Assembly (NCBI RefSeq): GCF_964028515.1
Contig: NZ_OZ034788.1
Location: 1,364,001 to 1,428,000, forward strand
Length of the DNA: 64,000 nucleotides
Direction: 5' to 3'
Origin: Wolbachia endosymbiont (group B) of Hofmannophila pseudospretella
Lineage (GTDB): Bacteria; Pseudomonadota; Alphaproteobacteria; Rickettsiales; Anaplasmataceae
The first letter of the stretch is position 1; every line of letters starts with the position of its first letter. The notes beneath the pieces were generated by a model. That model saw nothing but the letters and a program-made list of their open reading frames with translations. It made no database searches and was not told the DNA's origin. The position numbers and the translations under genes were made by a program. This document shows positions 19,501 to 26,372 of this stretch, piece after piece.

Positions 19501-21459
19501 TATGTACAGATAGAAAACAATGACTGTGTCTATGATATACAGGTAATAATTAAACCTTATACTGAAATAGATAATATGGCACTAAAGGGTAACTTTAGCT
19601 ATATTCTACCATCTCAAAATGGTAGCGCATCTGTTAAATTACTTACTAATTTGGAAAGTAATCATAGGTTTACATTTGGCTATGTGCTTGCTGATGTTCA
19701 GAGTATTGATGTTGAAGATCAAAATAGTATAAGGTTCAATTTTTTCTCAAAAGTAATAAATAGTAACTTTAGTATATCTATCTCATATAACATAATGAAC
19801 AATATAATCTATCAATTAAAAGACAGTGCTGAAATAAAAGTAGGCAAGGAAAGAAATTTGTATGCAATACAGAGTACTAATAAAACTATTGATGAAATTA
19901 TAGAAAGTTACCCAGCTATAGCGAATAAACTCAATATGACTATTGCTGTACAATCTGTTAATGAATATATATTTGTTGGCCATGAAAAATGTGAGGTGCT
20001 TCAAAATAACCCGATTCATAACAGTCACTTGATTAAAAATGGTGGTGAGAATATATACGTAATTACTATAGCTTCAGGTAAGCAAAGATATGACCATAGT
20101 ATTTTTTCTATACCAGAAGTAAACATCTATAATCTTGATAAAGGAAGTTCAATAGATACATTAGATTTACGAAAAGTGATAAAAATCATACAACAAGATG
20201 ATCTAAGAGTGCATATTGGCCTGCCAAGAATTTATCAAGATGGAAATGATTTACTAGTTAAGTTAGAAGCAGAATTCGGACAAAGTTTTCCAGCAGAAGT
20301 GCTGATGGTAAGATTAAAAGACGGTTTGAATTGGTATGAAAAGCTTCATATTATCTCGAATAATATACCTATGAAAATAAGTTCTGAATTAGAACTAAAA
20401 CCACTACCTTTGATATTTGAAAAGGATAAGGAGATTATTGTTGTAACTGGTCAAGATGTGGAGGAAGGTACTGAGCTTATCATTTCTAGAAAAGGAGAAA
20501 ACTATAGGTTTGTTCGTAGTAATGATAATGATCTAATGATAACTAATGCTTTTGATTCGACTATTACTAGAGATGATTTTTGCAGTATTACACTTAGTGA
20601 ATTCTATAAAACACCTAAGATGAAAACATTATCTATCAAATTTGCTGATAAAGGGATAGTGTTAAGAGATCATGAAAAGGAAATAAATGCTGCAAGAAAC
20701 GTGGATAGTGTGAAAAGAGAGTATAAGGATCAAGTATATAATGATGTTTTCAGCAAATATAAACAGCAAAATGTTGCAATTAGGCATAGAAGACATAAGG
20801 AGTACAGTGATTTAGATAAAAGATTTTCAGAAAATATTAGAAACAGTAGCACAAAAGCATCTTCATGGATAAATGATTTATTTGGTTGGGTAAAGAACTC
20901 TATAGGTAGGTTTAGAGCTGCTCTGCCTGAAATTTTAGCAAATTATTCCAATACAGCTGGTACTAGCCAATTTAGTAGCGAAGTTTGTATCAGTAATAAT
21001 GTTGGTTTAGGATTTCTCTTACTACAAAGTTTCCTAGATAGAAAATATCCTCTGCCTAAGTTTTGTTCTGCTACTCATGAAGAAGTTCTGGCTGATACAC
21101 TTGATATAATGGAAGAGTTTAAAAAGACACTTAAAAAAACAGCTAAGCAATCTGGTGTATCAGTAAAAGGTTTTGACTTTTTTAAAGTGTATTCAGATAT
21201 AGCAGGTCATGTAAGGAACGAAAGATATTCTAAAATACCAAGTACATTATATTCAGCCGTAAAAGAAGCTTATCCGAAAAATGAGAAGTTTTTGAGTACT
21301 TTCAAAAGCAGTATTGGGAAGATGCTAGATAGGCAGAAAATGGTTAATAATCATAATCAGGAGCAAGGTATAGCTAATGTAGATCCTTCATTTTTATACC
21401 AATTCCCACTATATAAAGAACAGATAGACAATAATGGGAAAGAAGTGATACTAAAGTAG
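13573..21459 (+). CDS. giant ankyrin / NB-ARC-like / TPR / latrotoxin-like toxin candidate, 3' end supplied by IS630
   Basis: 2628 residues as read. In order: two or three ankyrin repeats (about 75-170, e.g. GNTPLHVAVSKKHPDIVEFLL); an uncharacterised helical region (190-590); a STAND/NB-ARC-like ATPase with P-loop GLGGIGKTELA near 627, Walker B LFIFDD near 705, ILITSR near 735 and FPLAIQQA near 790; about ten TPRs of 42 residues (1000-1407); a hydrophobic, Gly/Ala-rich region (about 1515-1680); an RTX-like patch (YYGGNKNDIF, GGIDTLDL near 1875-1905); and a C-terminal region with a basic RHRRHK site (about 2402) followed by a segment resembling the latrotoxin C-terminal domain known from phage WO. 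The IS630 starts at 21399, so the last 20 residues or so are IS-encoded and the native C-terminus is lost. Function as a host-directed toxin is inference. Confidence 0.8.
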   Translation: MPKVNIDPQSVKLQKEEKSLQLKNRIKRQYNPSDINIAKLFLAIREHRTGNPQLNKISEIEGLLTQVQNINDIDLNDIGNTPLHVAVSKKHPDIVEFLLNVPGIDPNIQNNQGDTSLHIAVSEDDEELVRLLLSKKAEMNIKNKDGKTPLDIARSNTQPNKEKIISTLEEHLNKSSNQVERLSEQEKEVHEKLRRFVEDFVFIYEGSLSEYYERLENQKGKPGKWADFINRVTRTGKSGTEQGERESKVIPLIGISVLQEAISGIGSYYNREELKKLIDQLYIFKKDPVKVREELVKSGIEIFQAFESQFVQVKADGSWQRAMAKLAKDAVSRVVDYYRQNNAKEFCAFSITEGIILGESKKYKQTSIGVPHIKSGHTLESKNLNSWNTAELFDKAGLVTIKSDGSADKYYRKRDGKSDTSKYGYRLLFEWELENKIKKFVREYSEEKPPREEYRYILKSDEEKWEGKLLDELNKQDPKLVKERLLSNFKEEMKQEAEKKVNELEDYIGKNFNELSSYIESNQNEIKRVLDELISQHQQASQEIADSIAEERKESRESFEKVDKKLDEIHSLIIAGQQVREPIWFDVKKPVSLFTGREEELIDLHNKVQRSSEKITILSQITSISGLGGIGKTELAREYIQEYSKDYYNDVIWINAESEVSIIESFTRLAKDKLKIDTKDANGKKKDIQDIVEEVYKFFSDSKSLFIFDDAEKSNYLNKFLPLHDLLPVGNGPYILITSRNQEWGRGIEVINLNELKSEKAIEFVKKSLSIEDESQNEKIKALVEKLQRFPLAIQQAIAYIEDQRITEEFDIDDYLEKYEKKTKDLLDSEVFRGIDNDYAKTTFTTWKITTNKIASDRENGKLALRVLNIISYLAPERISREVFLGLTGSSEEKLRSAVRLLIKYSMVNGEQKQSVLSTHKLVQEVTRIVLEEEGKDKEVMDEVFKLLRASFPYGSDKLEDYVKKREFLPHLEAFLLHVDNWLKKNPKDKQKIEEDYLEGLLILISDGYFSLGNPKRQKDLLERTLPILEKHYGVEHFEVAKTLVNLSTSYVVLGDYKIAKDLLERALKIGKQYYGADHFQLARTLVNLSVTYRALGDYHRAKELLEKDLPVLKKHYGADHFEVARVLVNLSITYGVLGNAQRARELLEKALPILENHYGEDHFEVARTLINLSISYVVLGDYQKAQGLLKKALLILENHYGEDYFEVAKTLVNLSITYEGLGDYQKSKELLEKALPVLENHYGKDHLEIAKILVSLSITYGALDDYQKQTELLERALPILESHYGVEHFEIGMILENLGIAYLILGDYQKAKDLIEKALPILESHYGEDHFEVAKTLLNLSISYGALGNYQKQKELLKRALPIFKKHYGEDHPEVAIVLENLATADRALGNDQRAKESLEMADKIYQKGEVAECLPNTSSGMRKREAKIGECELSWKDVDKFNTEEDAKRDFSKIKIDSEKFLHYIKDLPKDKRYQLIELANKVEVTGGFRDLINKLSNNQKVMNHLNRVKKISSITMHGMMAKNVLADFLNGDYQGVAINVGFIAGGQGFARVAEVASREGLNLLSEGKALLGRSLRAASPFLARGTSAFIAYDLVNQVKAFKNGTEGALVGVVGDSIYLSVDAAEIGIEVAESFAILEGVSSVTGPIGSGIGAVVFVGTDVYMAVKKVDKIDQIIHLTEKEKFIEGLRAFIGMQPEQYIEELMEEKQLYNQLVKQGFEYLKEHSNIQSYVFPTSKSSVDSCRKVPYQQTICNMARLSILCLRKVNVTFYAEKCTTKFEIDLDSTVLLDRKRTDIRWSRARPDNPSGGKLFCFSQGNDEPAPSYGSYLCENAIGLSNNKIEGYTLIDLGEGKDYARGFKDSQNIFVVNDGSKEYYGGNKNDIFILQGDLIGGSLYGEGGIDTLDLTGFAHGVVTVDVYLNANIGITVYKHHGYHSFKINSVERVFGRKVEGDHIFSACETKFVDGNGGAEDQLDYVQIENNDCVYDIQVIIKPYTEIDNMALKGNFSYILPSQNGSASVKLLTNLESNHRFTFGYVLADVQSIDVEDQNSIRFNFFSKVINSNFSISISYNIMNNIIYQLKDSAEIKVGKERNLYAIQSTNKTIDEIIESYPAIANKLNMTIAVQSVNEYIFVGHEKCEVLQNNPIHNSHLIKNGGENIYVITIASGKQRYDHSIFSIPEVNIYNLDKGSSIDTLDLRKVIKIIQQDDLRVHIGLPRIYQDGNDLLVKLEAEFGQSFPAEVLMVRLKDGLNWYEKLHIISNNIPMKISSELELKPLPLIFEKDKEIIVVTGQDVEEGTELIISRKGENYRFVRSNDNDLMITNAFDSTITRDDFCSITLSEFYKTPKMKTLSIKFADKGIVLRDHEKEINAARNVDSVKREYKDQVYNDVFSKYKQQNVAIRHRRHKEYSDLDKRFSENIRNSSTKASSWINDLFGWVKNSIGRFRAALPEILANYSNTAGTSQFSSEVCISNNVGLGFLLLQSFLDRKYPLPKFCSATHEEVLADTLDIMEEFKKTLKKTAKQSGVSVKGFDFFKVYSDIAGHVRNERYSKIPSTLYSAVKEAYPKNEKFLSTFKSSIGKMLDRQKMVNNHNQEQGIANVDPSFLYQFPLYKEQIDNNGKEVILK
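16660..17793 (+). repeat. nine tandem 126-bp TPR-encoding units
   Basis: Nine consecutive units of exactly 42 codons, each with a core (E/K)xHYGxDHFEVAKTL and LGDYQKAKELLEKALPIL. A further half unit precedes them. Nucleotide identity between neighbours is high, suggesting expansion by recombination. All units keep frame. Confidence 0.85.
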
Positions 21460-21478
21460 ATAAAATAGAGAGGTATAA

Positions 21479-21997
21479 ATGGCATTAAGGTCAAAACTAT
21501 TAGACGAAAAAGTTGTAAATTTGGCGAAAGAAATGTTAAAAAAGGTCAGAAATAACGCATATGTTTCAAAAAAGTTACAAGCGGTGATAGCAGGAAAAGA
21601 AAGTAGTATAAGCGCTGTGGCAAGAATATGTAAAATTTCAAGGACTGCTTTGACTGAATGGATAAAGCATCTAAAATTTGGTAGAGTAGAAAGATTATTT
21701 TCCCCGTCTCAGCGGCGAAGAAAAAGCAAATTAAACAAAAATCAACGTGAGCAAATTGAAATATGGGTAGAAAGAAATCCAAATATTACTATTAAGGAAG
21801 TGCAAATAAAAATCTCAGAGGAATTTGGCCTAAACATTAGCAAATCAACAGTGCACCGTGAGATACAAAGGATGAAGTTTTCTTACATAACACCGAGGCC
21901 AATTCACCATAAACAAGATAAAAACAAGCAAGAAGAGTTTAAAAAATACTTCAATAAAATAGTCAATTCCCACCCTGAAAAGGAGGTATTTTTTTGA
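21479..21997 (+). CDS. IS630 transposase, N-terminal frame (orfA), copy 2
   Basis: Same 172-residue HTH-containing frame as copy 1. It starts 20 bases after the end of the interrupted giant ORF, preceded by AGAGAGG. It ends just after the seven-T run at 21989-21995, the likely -1 frameshift site. Confidence 0.85.
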   Translation: MALRSKLLDEKVVNLAKEMLKKVRNNAYVSKKLQAVIAGKESSISAVARICKISRTALTEWIKHLKFGRVERLFSPSQRRRKSKLNKNQREQIEIWVERNPNITIKEVQIKISEEFGLNISKSTVHREIQRMKFSYITPRPIHHKQDKNKQEEFKKYFNKIVNSHPEKEVFF

Positions 21998-22070
21998 TGA
22001 ATCACGATTTGGAACTCATTCAAAAATCGGACACGGATGGTTTAAAAAAGGGGTCAGAACACAGGTTAAA

Positions 22071-22484
22071 ATGAAAATTGGTAGACAAAATTTCTATATC
22101 TACAGTGCGGTAAATCCAAGAAGTGGTAAGAAAATTAGCCTACTTGCTCCATATGTAAACACTGATTGTATGAATATATTTCTGGAGCAGATGTCGAAAG
22201 ATTTAGGCACGAAAGAAGCCTTTCTTGTAATGGATTGTGCAAGTTGGCATAGATCAAAAAGTTTGAAAATTCAGGAAAACATTACCATCATATACTTGCC
22301 TCCTTATTCACCGGAACTGAATCCTGTTGAAAGGTTGTGGCAATATATCAAATACAATACTTTACGCAATAGTATCTACGATACCATAGGTTTACTTGAA
22401 GATGTTTTGTGTAATTTTATTGTCAATATTTCCAGTACTACTATTAAACGAGTTTGTAATGTTTCTTATTTGTTCGGTCAGTAA
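22071..22484 (+). CDS. IS630 transposase, catalytic frame (orfB), copy 2
   Basis: Same 137-residue DDE half as copy 1 (VMDCASWH, NPVERLW). The frame is open upstream to the T-run at 21989, giving FDESRFG with the first catalytic Asp. Probably made as a fusion with orfA. Confidence 0.85.
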   Translation: MKIGRQNFYIYSAVNPRSGKKISLLAPYVNTDCMNIFLEQMSKDLGTKEAFLVMDCASWHRSKSLKIQENITIIYLPPYSPELNPVERLWQYIKYNTLRNSIYDTIGLLEDVLCNFIVNISSTTIKRVCNVSYLFGQ

Positions 22485-22496
22485 TGGATTTTGGTA

Positions 22497-23007
22497 TTAC
22501 TTGTCATAAAGCGCCAGTTTTCGTTATTATATTTCTTAAAGTACCTTCTTTTTATCCAGCATCTCCCTTTGTTTGGGTGCCTAAAAACTGCCCACTTCCA
22601 GAATTTTCTATGCATAATATTATCCAATGAGCTAAAGATTTTACATGAAACTACCGAGGAGTAATATTGACTCCATCCTCTGTTTATTGGATTGAGATCC
22701 TTTATCACCCGTTCTTGTGGTGCTCTACGCATTTCTCTGAGTTTATGTTTAATAGCTAGTGTATGCTGTTTTATAGAATTACGACTTGGTTTACTTGTAA
22801 CCTTTCTTACTTTCTGTTATTGGATATTATCTTATTGAAAATCCAAGAAAATCAAATCCTGGTTTTGTTTCGTCAATGGTTCTTAATGTATGAGAAACTC
22901 TTGTTTTAGAGGGCTTTAATTTTAGTCCAATGGTTTCTAACCATTCTTCAACTAAAATTTTTGCTTTAAGAATAATCTCTTCATTTTCATGTATGATGAC
23001 AAGGAGA
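22497..23007 (-). pseudogene. C-terminal part of the group II intron C reverse transcriptase
   Basis: Continues the RT that starts at 28972. From about 23000 it reads VIIHENEEIILKAKILVEE, then GLKLKPSKTRVSHTL and GFDFLGFSIR (RT motifs 5-7). A CAA-to-TAA nonsense change and a frameshift follow. The maturase (X) domain then resumes (IKQHTLAIKHKLREMRR, NPINRGWSQYYSSVVS) and ends at the TA of IS630 copy 2, within MTSN. The C-terminal nuclease domain is gone. Taking the intron end just before TTGTC, the two halves join as YADD-FVIIH. Confidence 0.75.
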
Positions 23008-23042
23008 GTAGACCGGCGGAACTTCCCCACCAGTCTCTCGCA

Positions 23043-23056
23043 GAACTGTACGGAAA
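23043..23056 (-). ncRNA. 3' part of group II intron A domain V
   Basis: TTTCCGTACAGTTC. Joined to the 20 bases at 26365-26346, it gives a complete 34-nt domain V with a GAGA tetraloop and the closing GAGC...GUUC pairing. The two pieces are separated by exactly intron B. Confidence 0.75.
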
Positions 23057-23112
23057 GTAGAGTGGGCAGCCAGCGAGTTACTTGTTAAGTACTTTTCCAA
23101 CAACCCCTCTCC

Positions 23113-23147
23113 GAACCACGCATGATCGTTTCCGTATCACGTGGCTC
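23113..23147 (-). ncRNA. group II intron B domain V
   Basis: A 35-nt hairpin beginning GAGCCACGTGAT and ending ATCATGCGTGGTTC, with a GAAA tetraloop. It is the catalytic domain V, ten bases after the RT stop codon. Terminal pairing GAGCCACG/CGTGGTTC is intact, including the usual G-U. Confidence 0.85.
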
Positions 23148-23156
23148 TCCAATAAT

Positions 23157-24950
23157 CTAACGTTTTAAGGAGTCACCATCATATTTTCCATATTGGATTT
23201 TCTTATGGCATTCATGACAAACAACAAGAGTTTTCCTCTGTCGTTCAATCATTCTCTTTTTCCATTCCGGTAGTTCAGTATTACGTTTACCTAGCAAATC
23301 AGCAAGTTTACGTACGTGATGTACTTCAATCTGCTCTTGTGATTTACATAATTCACAAGTTTGTGCCAATAGTCTTTGCTCTATTTCACTACGCTTATTC
23401 CATATTGGTATAAGGTTATCACTTATGCTTACCCATTTATTCCATTTTAGCAACACAGCACCAAAGTGTGTAATTAATGGTATCTTTGATGGTAAACGAT
23501 CTACTCTGATTTGGATGACTTTTCGTTTTTCACCTTCATCATTTTCGATCGTCGCACCAAATTTTCTATAAATTTTCCTGCAAGTTGTTTTGTATTTAGA
23601 TGCTAAAGTCTTTACTAATGATACTTCCATCACATATTTCAGATAACTTAGTGTGTGAAGGTTGTAGGCCATTTTGTAGTATTGTACAATTCCTCGATAT
23701 TCAGTTTGATACTGAGCAACAATACTGTAAGCTGTATCAATTGTACGTTGAGGTAAATGTATCGGTTTACCACAACGCATATATTCAGAACACTTTTTCT
23801 GCTTTATATGATGTGGTACACGTAACCCAATACTACCGTTAATACATCGTTGTGTCCGATGATCATGTTTATCATCTGCATGCAAAACATGTATTTCATA
23901 ACCCAAAAAATTGGCTTTGCTATCACACGCATGTGTAATAAACGTTTTATCTTCATTAAGCATAAGTTTGAGCTCCTCATTGAGAAACCCAGCAATCTCA
24001 TTCTTAATTTGTTCAGCTTCATTCTTTGGTCCTGCAAACCCTACCAGAAAATCATCAGCATACCTAACATACCAAAGACGTCGATAATTTAGATCGCAAG
24101 AATCCTTAGATGGCATACCCTGCACTAATTGACGCAGTTGTTTTGCTTGATCCCAGTTCCCTTGTTTTCTCATCATCGATACTTGCATGGTTAACCTTAA
24201 ATATTTTGGATTTGTCCTTCTTCGCTTACCTCGGTTATTTGCTGGTATTAGTATATGCTCCACATGTTTATCTAACCGATCGAGTAATATGTTACTCAGA
24301 ATTGGACCAATAATAGAACCTTGTGGTACCCCACTATGACTCTTATTGTACTTCCAATTTTCCATATATCCTGCTTTTAGCAGTCGATTGATTAGCTGAA
24401 TAAAACGGTTATCTTGGAAGCTTTCACTCAGTATTTTCAACAACATAGTATGATCAATTGAGTCATAACATGCACTGAGATCTCCCTCTATAAACCATTT
24501 TGTACCTCTGCCTTTTTGCATTACTGCTCTTAATGCAGTGTGGCATCCACGCTTTGGTCGAAATCCATGTGAACATTCACTAAATTTAGGCTCATAGTAG
24601 GCTTCCAATATTAATCGAATTACTTCTTGAAGTAACTTATTTGACCATGTTGGCAACCCTAACGGCCTGCGTTTACCACTCTTCTTTAAAACATAGATAC
24701 GTTTTACTGGTGTCCACCGATATCGCTCATAGCGTAAACCCTCTATGATTTTATCGATCTTTTCCAAAGACATACCATCAACTGTTTCAACTGTCACACC
24801 TTCTGTCATAGCACCTTTATTACGACAAAGTTTGCCATACGCCCGAAGGTAAAGATCACGCTGATAGAGTAGGCGATATACGTTTTTAACCGGCAAATTT
24901 CTTTGTCCACGTTCACGTATAATGTTAAGTATTGTTTCAGCTTTCCGCAT
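23157..24950 (-). CDS. group II intron reverse transcriptase/maturase with HNH endonuclease (intron B)
   Basis: 597 residues, intact. It makes the maturase that helps the intron splice and the RT used in target-primed retrohoming. Visible parts are RT motif SGKRRPLGLPTWSNKLLQE, HGFRPKRGCHTAL, the conserved GDLSACYDSIDH, GVPQGSIIGPILSNILLD, catalytic YADDFLVGF, then a maturase domain (about 380-500). The C-terminal HNH has CELC...HHVRKL...CHEC. A GGGAGG ribosome-binding site lies before ATG 24950. Because the intron RNA carries an IS5-family insertion in its 5' domain, the protein may only be useful in trans. Confidence 0.9.
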   Translation of the reverse strand: MRKAETILNIIRERGQRNLPVKNVYRLLYQRDLYLRAYGKLCRNKGAMTEGVTVETVDGMSLEKIDKIIEGLRYERYRWTPVKRIYVLKKSGKRRPLGLPTWSNKLLQEVIRLILEAYYEPKFSECSHGFRPKRGCHTALRAVMQKGRGTKWFIEGDLSACYDSIDHTMLLKILSESFQDNRFIQLINRLLKAGYMENWKYNKSHSGVPQGSIIGPILSNILLDRLDKHVEHILIPANNRGKRRRTNPKYLRLTMQVSMMRKQGNWDQAKQLRQLVQGMPSKDSCDLNYRRLWYVRYADDFLVGFAGPKNEAEQIKNEIAGFLNEELKLMLNEDKTFITHACDSKANFLGYEIHVLHADDKHDHRTQRCINGSIGLRVPHHIKQKKCSEYMRCGKPIHLPQRTIDTAYSIVAQYQTEYRGIVQYYKMAYNLHTLSYLKYVMEVSLVKTLASKYKTTCRKIYRKFGATIENDEGEKRKVIQIRVDRLPSKIPLITHFGAVLLKWNKWVSISDNLIPIWNKRSEIEQRLLAQTCELCKSQEQIEVHHVRKLADLLGKRNTELPEWKKRMIERQRKTLVVCHECHKKIQYGKYDGDSLKR

Positions 24951-25344
24951 CTTGCGTACCTCCCAATTTCAACATTCAATTATCTGTCACCCTTTGCCCT
25001 GTATGTGGCTTTCCCACACTCCCCGGTGATTCGTTACTTTCACGACTACTACGATGACTCCGTAACCATAGAACTCGCGTTCCTTAGGTCATCCCATGTT
25101 CCGTCACTAAGAACTGTTCTAGATCAACTTAGGTTTTCTATTCATCCTCTTAAATAAGTTCACTACTTATCGTTCTACAGCCAGAATGTCACACAAACGA
25201 AAGTTTAATTTGTGCTTACTGTAGACATGGGGTTTTAAATGTGATACCCATGGATGTGAAATCCCACCCCTGAAGATTAGAATTCAAGCAGTTTAGCTTT
25301 AACCATATTGATCAGGTGTTGCAAGCCGTTACCTTAGAGCCTGT

Positions 25345-25857
25345 TCATAATCTTTTCAGAAGCAAAGCAGCGAAAGCAAGAACGACCATTTGCAGGCTAG
25401 TGTTGAGTTTCCGCTCGCAATTTTTCCACAATCGCCTACATTTTTGCAACCAAGCAAAAGATCTCTCAACAACCCATCTTTTCGGCAATACGACAAAGGT
25501 GTGTAATTCGTTTCGCTTTATTACTTCAACGGTAGCGCCAATAGTTGCTTTTATTTGTGTTGCAAAATTTTCTCCTGTGTAGCCAGCATCAACTAGTATA
25601 TTTTTAACTTCAGATAGGTTTTCTTTAGCATTTTTAACCATTCTCACAGCGCTACTACGATCAGTTATTTCTGCCGTTGTTATATAAATTGCGTGGGGTA
25701 AACCTTGTGTATCTACCGCAATATGGCGTTTTATTCCTGAAACCTTTTTGCCTGCATCATAGCCTTTTTCTTCAGCAGTATCTGCATTTTTTACGCTTTG
25801 TGCATCAATTATGCAGAAGCTGGTTTTTTCTTTCCGACCATTGTTTTGTCGGACCAC
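25345..25857 (-). CDS. IS5-family transposase, C-terminal frame (orfB), copy A
   Basis: 170 residues with the DDE catalytic core: IIDAQSVKNAD (D), ILVDAGYTGENF (D) and WVVERSFAWLQKCRRLWKN (E, in the Y/R-type IS5 signature). It overlaps orfA by about 50 bases; a nine-A run shortly upstream of its ATG is the likely frameshift site for a fused transposase. Identical to the copy at 48152-48664. Confidence 0.85.
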   Translation of the reverse strand: MVRQNNGRKEKTSFCIIDAQSVKNADTAEEKGYDAGKKVSGIKRHIAVDTQGLPHAIYITTAEITDRSSAVRMVKNAKENLSEVKNILVDAGYTGENFATQIKATIGATVEVIKRNELHTFVVLPKRWVVERSFAWLQKCRRLWKNCERKLNTSLQMVVLAFAALLLKRL

Positions 25858-26137
25858 GCCAACTATTTTTTTTTAATACCAGCTCCAGAACACTTTCTTT
25901 ATTTGCATCTGCTTTTTCACTCCACTTCTTAAAATAGTCGTAACAATTCCGCCATTTTGGAAACTCTTTTGGTAACATTCTCCACTGGCAGCCACTTTTT
26001 AAGACGTATAACACTCCACAAAATACATGATATAAATCAAGTGTTCTTGGCTTTGTCCTCTTCCTGCAAGACTCCAGATCTGCTACAATAATCTCAAACT
26101 TTTCTCGACTTATATCACTTGGATATAAACTTCGCAT
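25805..26137 (-). CDS. IS5-family transposase, N-terminal frame (orfA), copy A
   Basis: 110 residues, MRSLYPSDISREKFEII at the start and the DUF4096-like segment YVLKSGCQWRMLPKEFPKW typical of IS5/IS1031 transposases. It ends in a different frame shortly after a nine-A run in VLKKNSW. Identical to 47872-48204. Confidence 0.85.
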   Translation of the reverse strand: MRSLYPSDISREKFEIIVADLESCRKRTKPRTLDLYHVFCGVLYVLKSGCQWRMLPKEFPKWRNCYDYFKKWSEKADANKESVLELVLKKNSWRGPTKQWSERKNQLLHN

Positions 26138-26345
26138 ATCCTACTTTATATACTTTATCCTCTCATTCTATCCCTTTTTTGAGATCACGTACAGGCTCTT
26201 ACACATCTTCAGATAACTCTCGCTTTACATACATGCTCTTGTCCTCCTTCCCTTTCGGGTTAAAGTTAGTTGTTCACCTCGAGGCCATTTATTCTGAACC
26301 CCGCTTAGCTCCGCTAAGTATTTCTTAATGCGTACCACGGCGCAC

Positions 26346-26365
26346 CCTCTCGGTTTATATAGCTC
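26346..26365 (-). ncRNA. 5' part of group II intron A domain V
   Basis: Reads GAGCTATATAAACC followed by the GAGA loop and GG, then stops exactly where intron B begins (GTGCGCC at 26345). It pairs with the 14 bases at 23056-23043. Confidence 0.75.
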
Positions 26366-26372
26366 CCATTAT

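Larger units (their letters stand above)
21399..22494 (+). mobile_element. IS630-family insertion sequence, copy 2
   Basis: 1096 bp bounded by TA (21397-21398 and 22495-22496), in the opposite orientation to copies 1 and 3. Its left side is the giant toxin-like gene and its right side is a truncated group II intron RT, two unrelated sequences. So this is not a simple insertion into one gene: DNA was probably lost or rearranged at this copy. Confidence 0.9.
25337..26198 (-). mobile_element. IS5-family (IS1031-like) insertion sequence, copy A, inside intron B
   Basis: 862 bp with ends GAGCCTGT...ACAGGCTC and a 3-bp TTA target duplication (25334-25336 and 26199-26201), the TNA pattern of the IS1031 group. 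It is the same element as 47811-48672 but on the other strand. It interrupts the 5' ribozyme part of intron B, so it is the youngest layer of the nest. Confidence 0.9.
23057..26345 (-). mobile_element. group II intron B (innermost), inserted in domain V of intron A, carrying an IS5-family element
   Basis: 5' end GTGCGCCGTGG at 26345 and 3' end CTAC at 23057. Between them are 5' ribozyme sequence (interrupted by the IS5-family element at 25337-26198), an intact RT/maturase ORF (24950-23157), domain V (23147-23113) and a domain VI hairpin (about 23112-23070). Length is 3289 bp, or 2424 bp without the IS and one TTA, a normal size for an ORF-containing group II intron. Removing it rebuilds a perfect 34-nt domain V of intron A, which fixes both boundaries. 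Confidence 0.85.

Noticed and set aside
10612..21459. the divergent large genes as a cytoplasmic-incompatibility (cifA/cifB) pair
   Set aside because: They are on opposite strands, no cifA-like gene was recognised, and I see no Ulp1 or clear paired PD-(D/E)XK domains; the latrotoxin and ankyrin content alone does not make a cifB.
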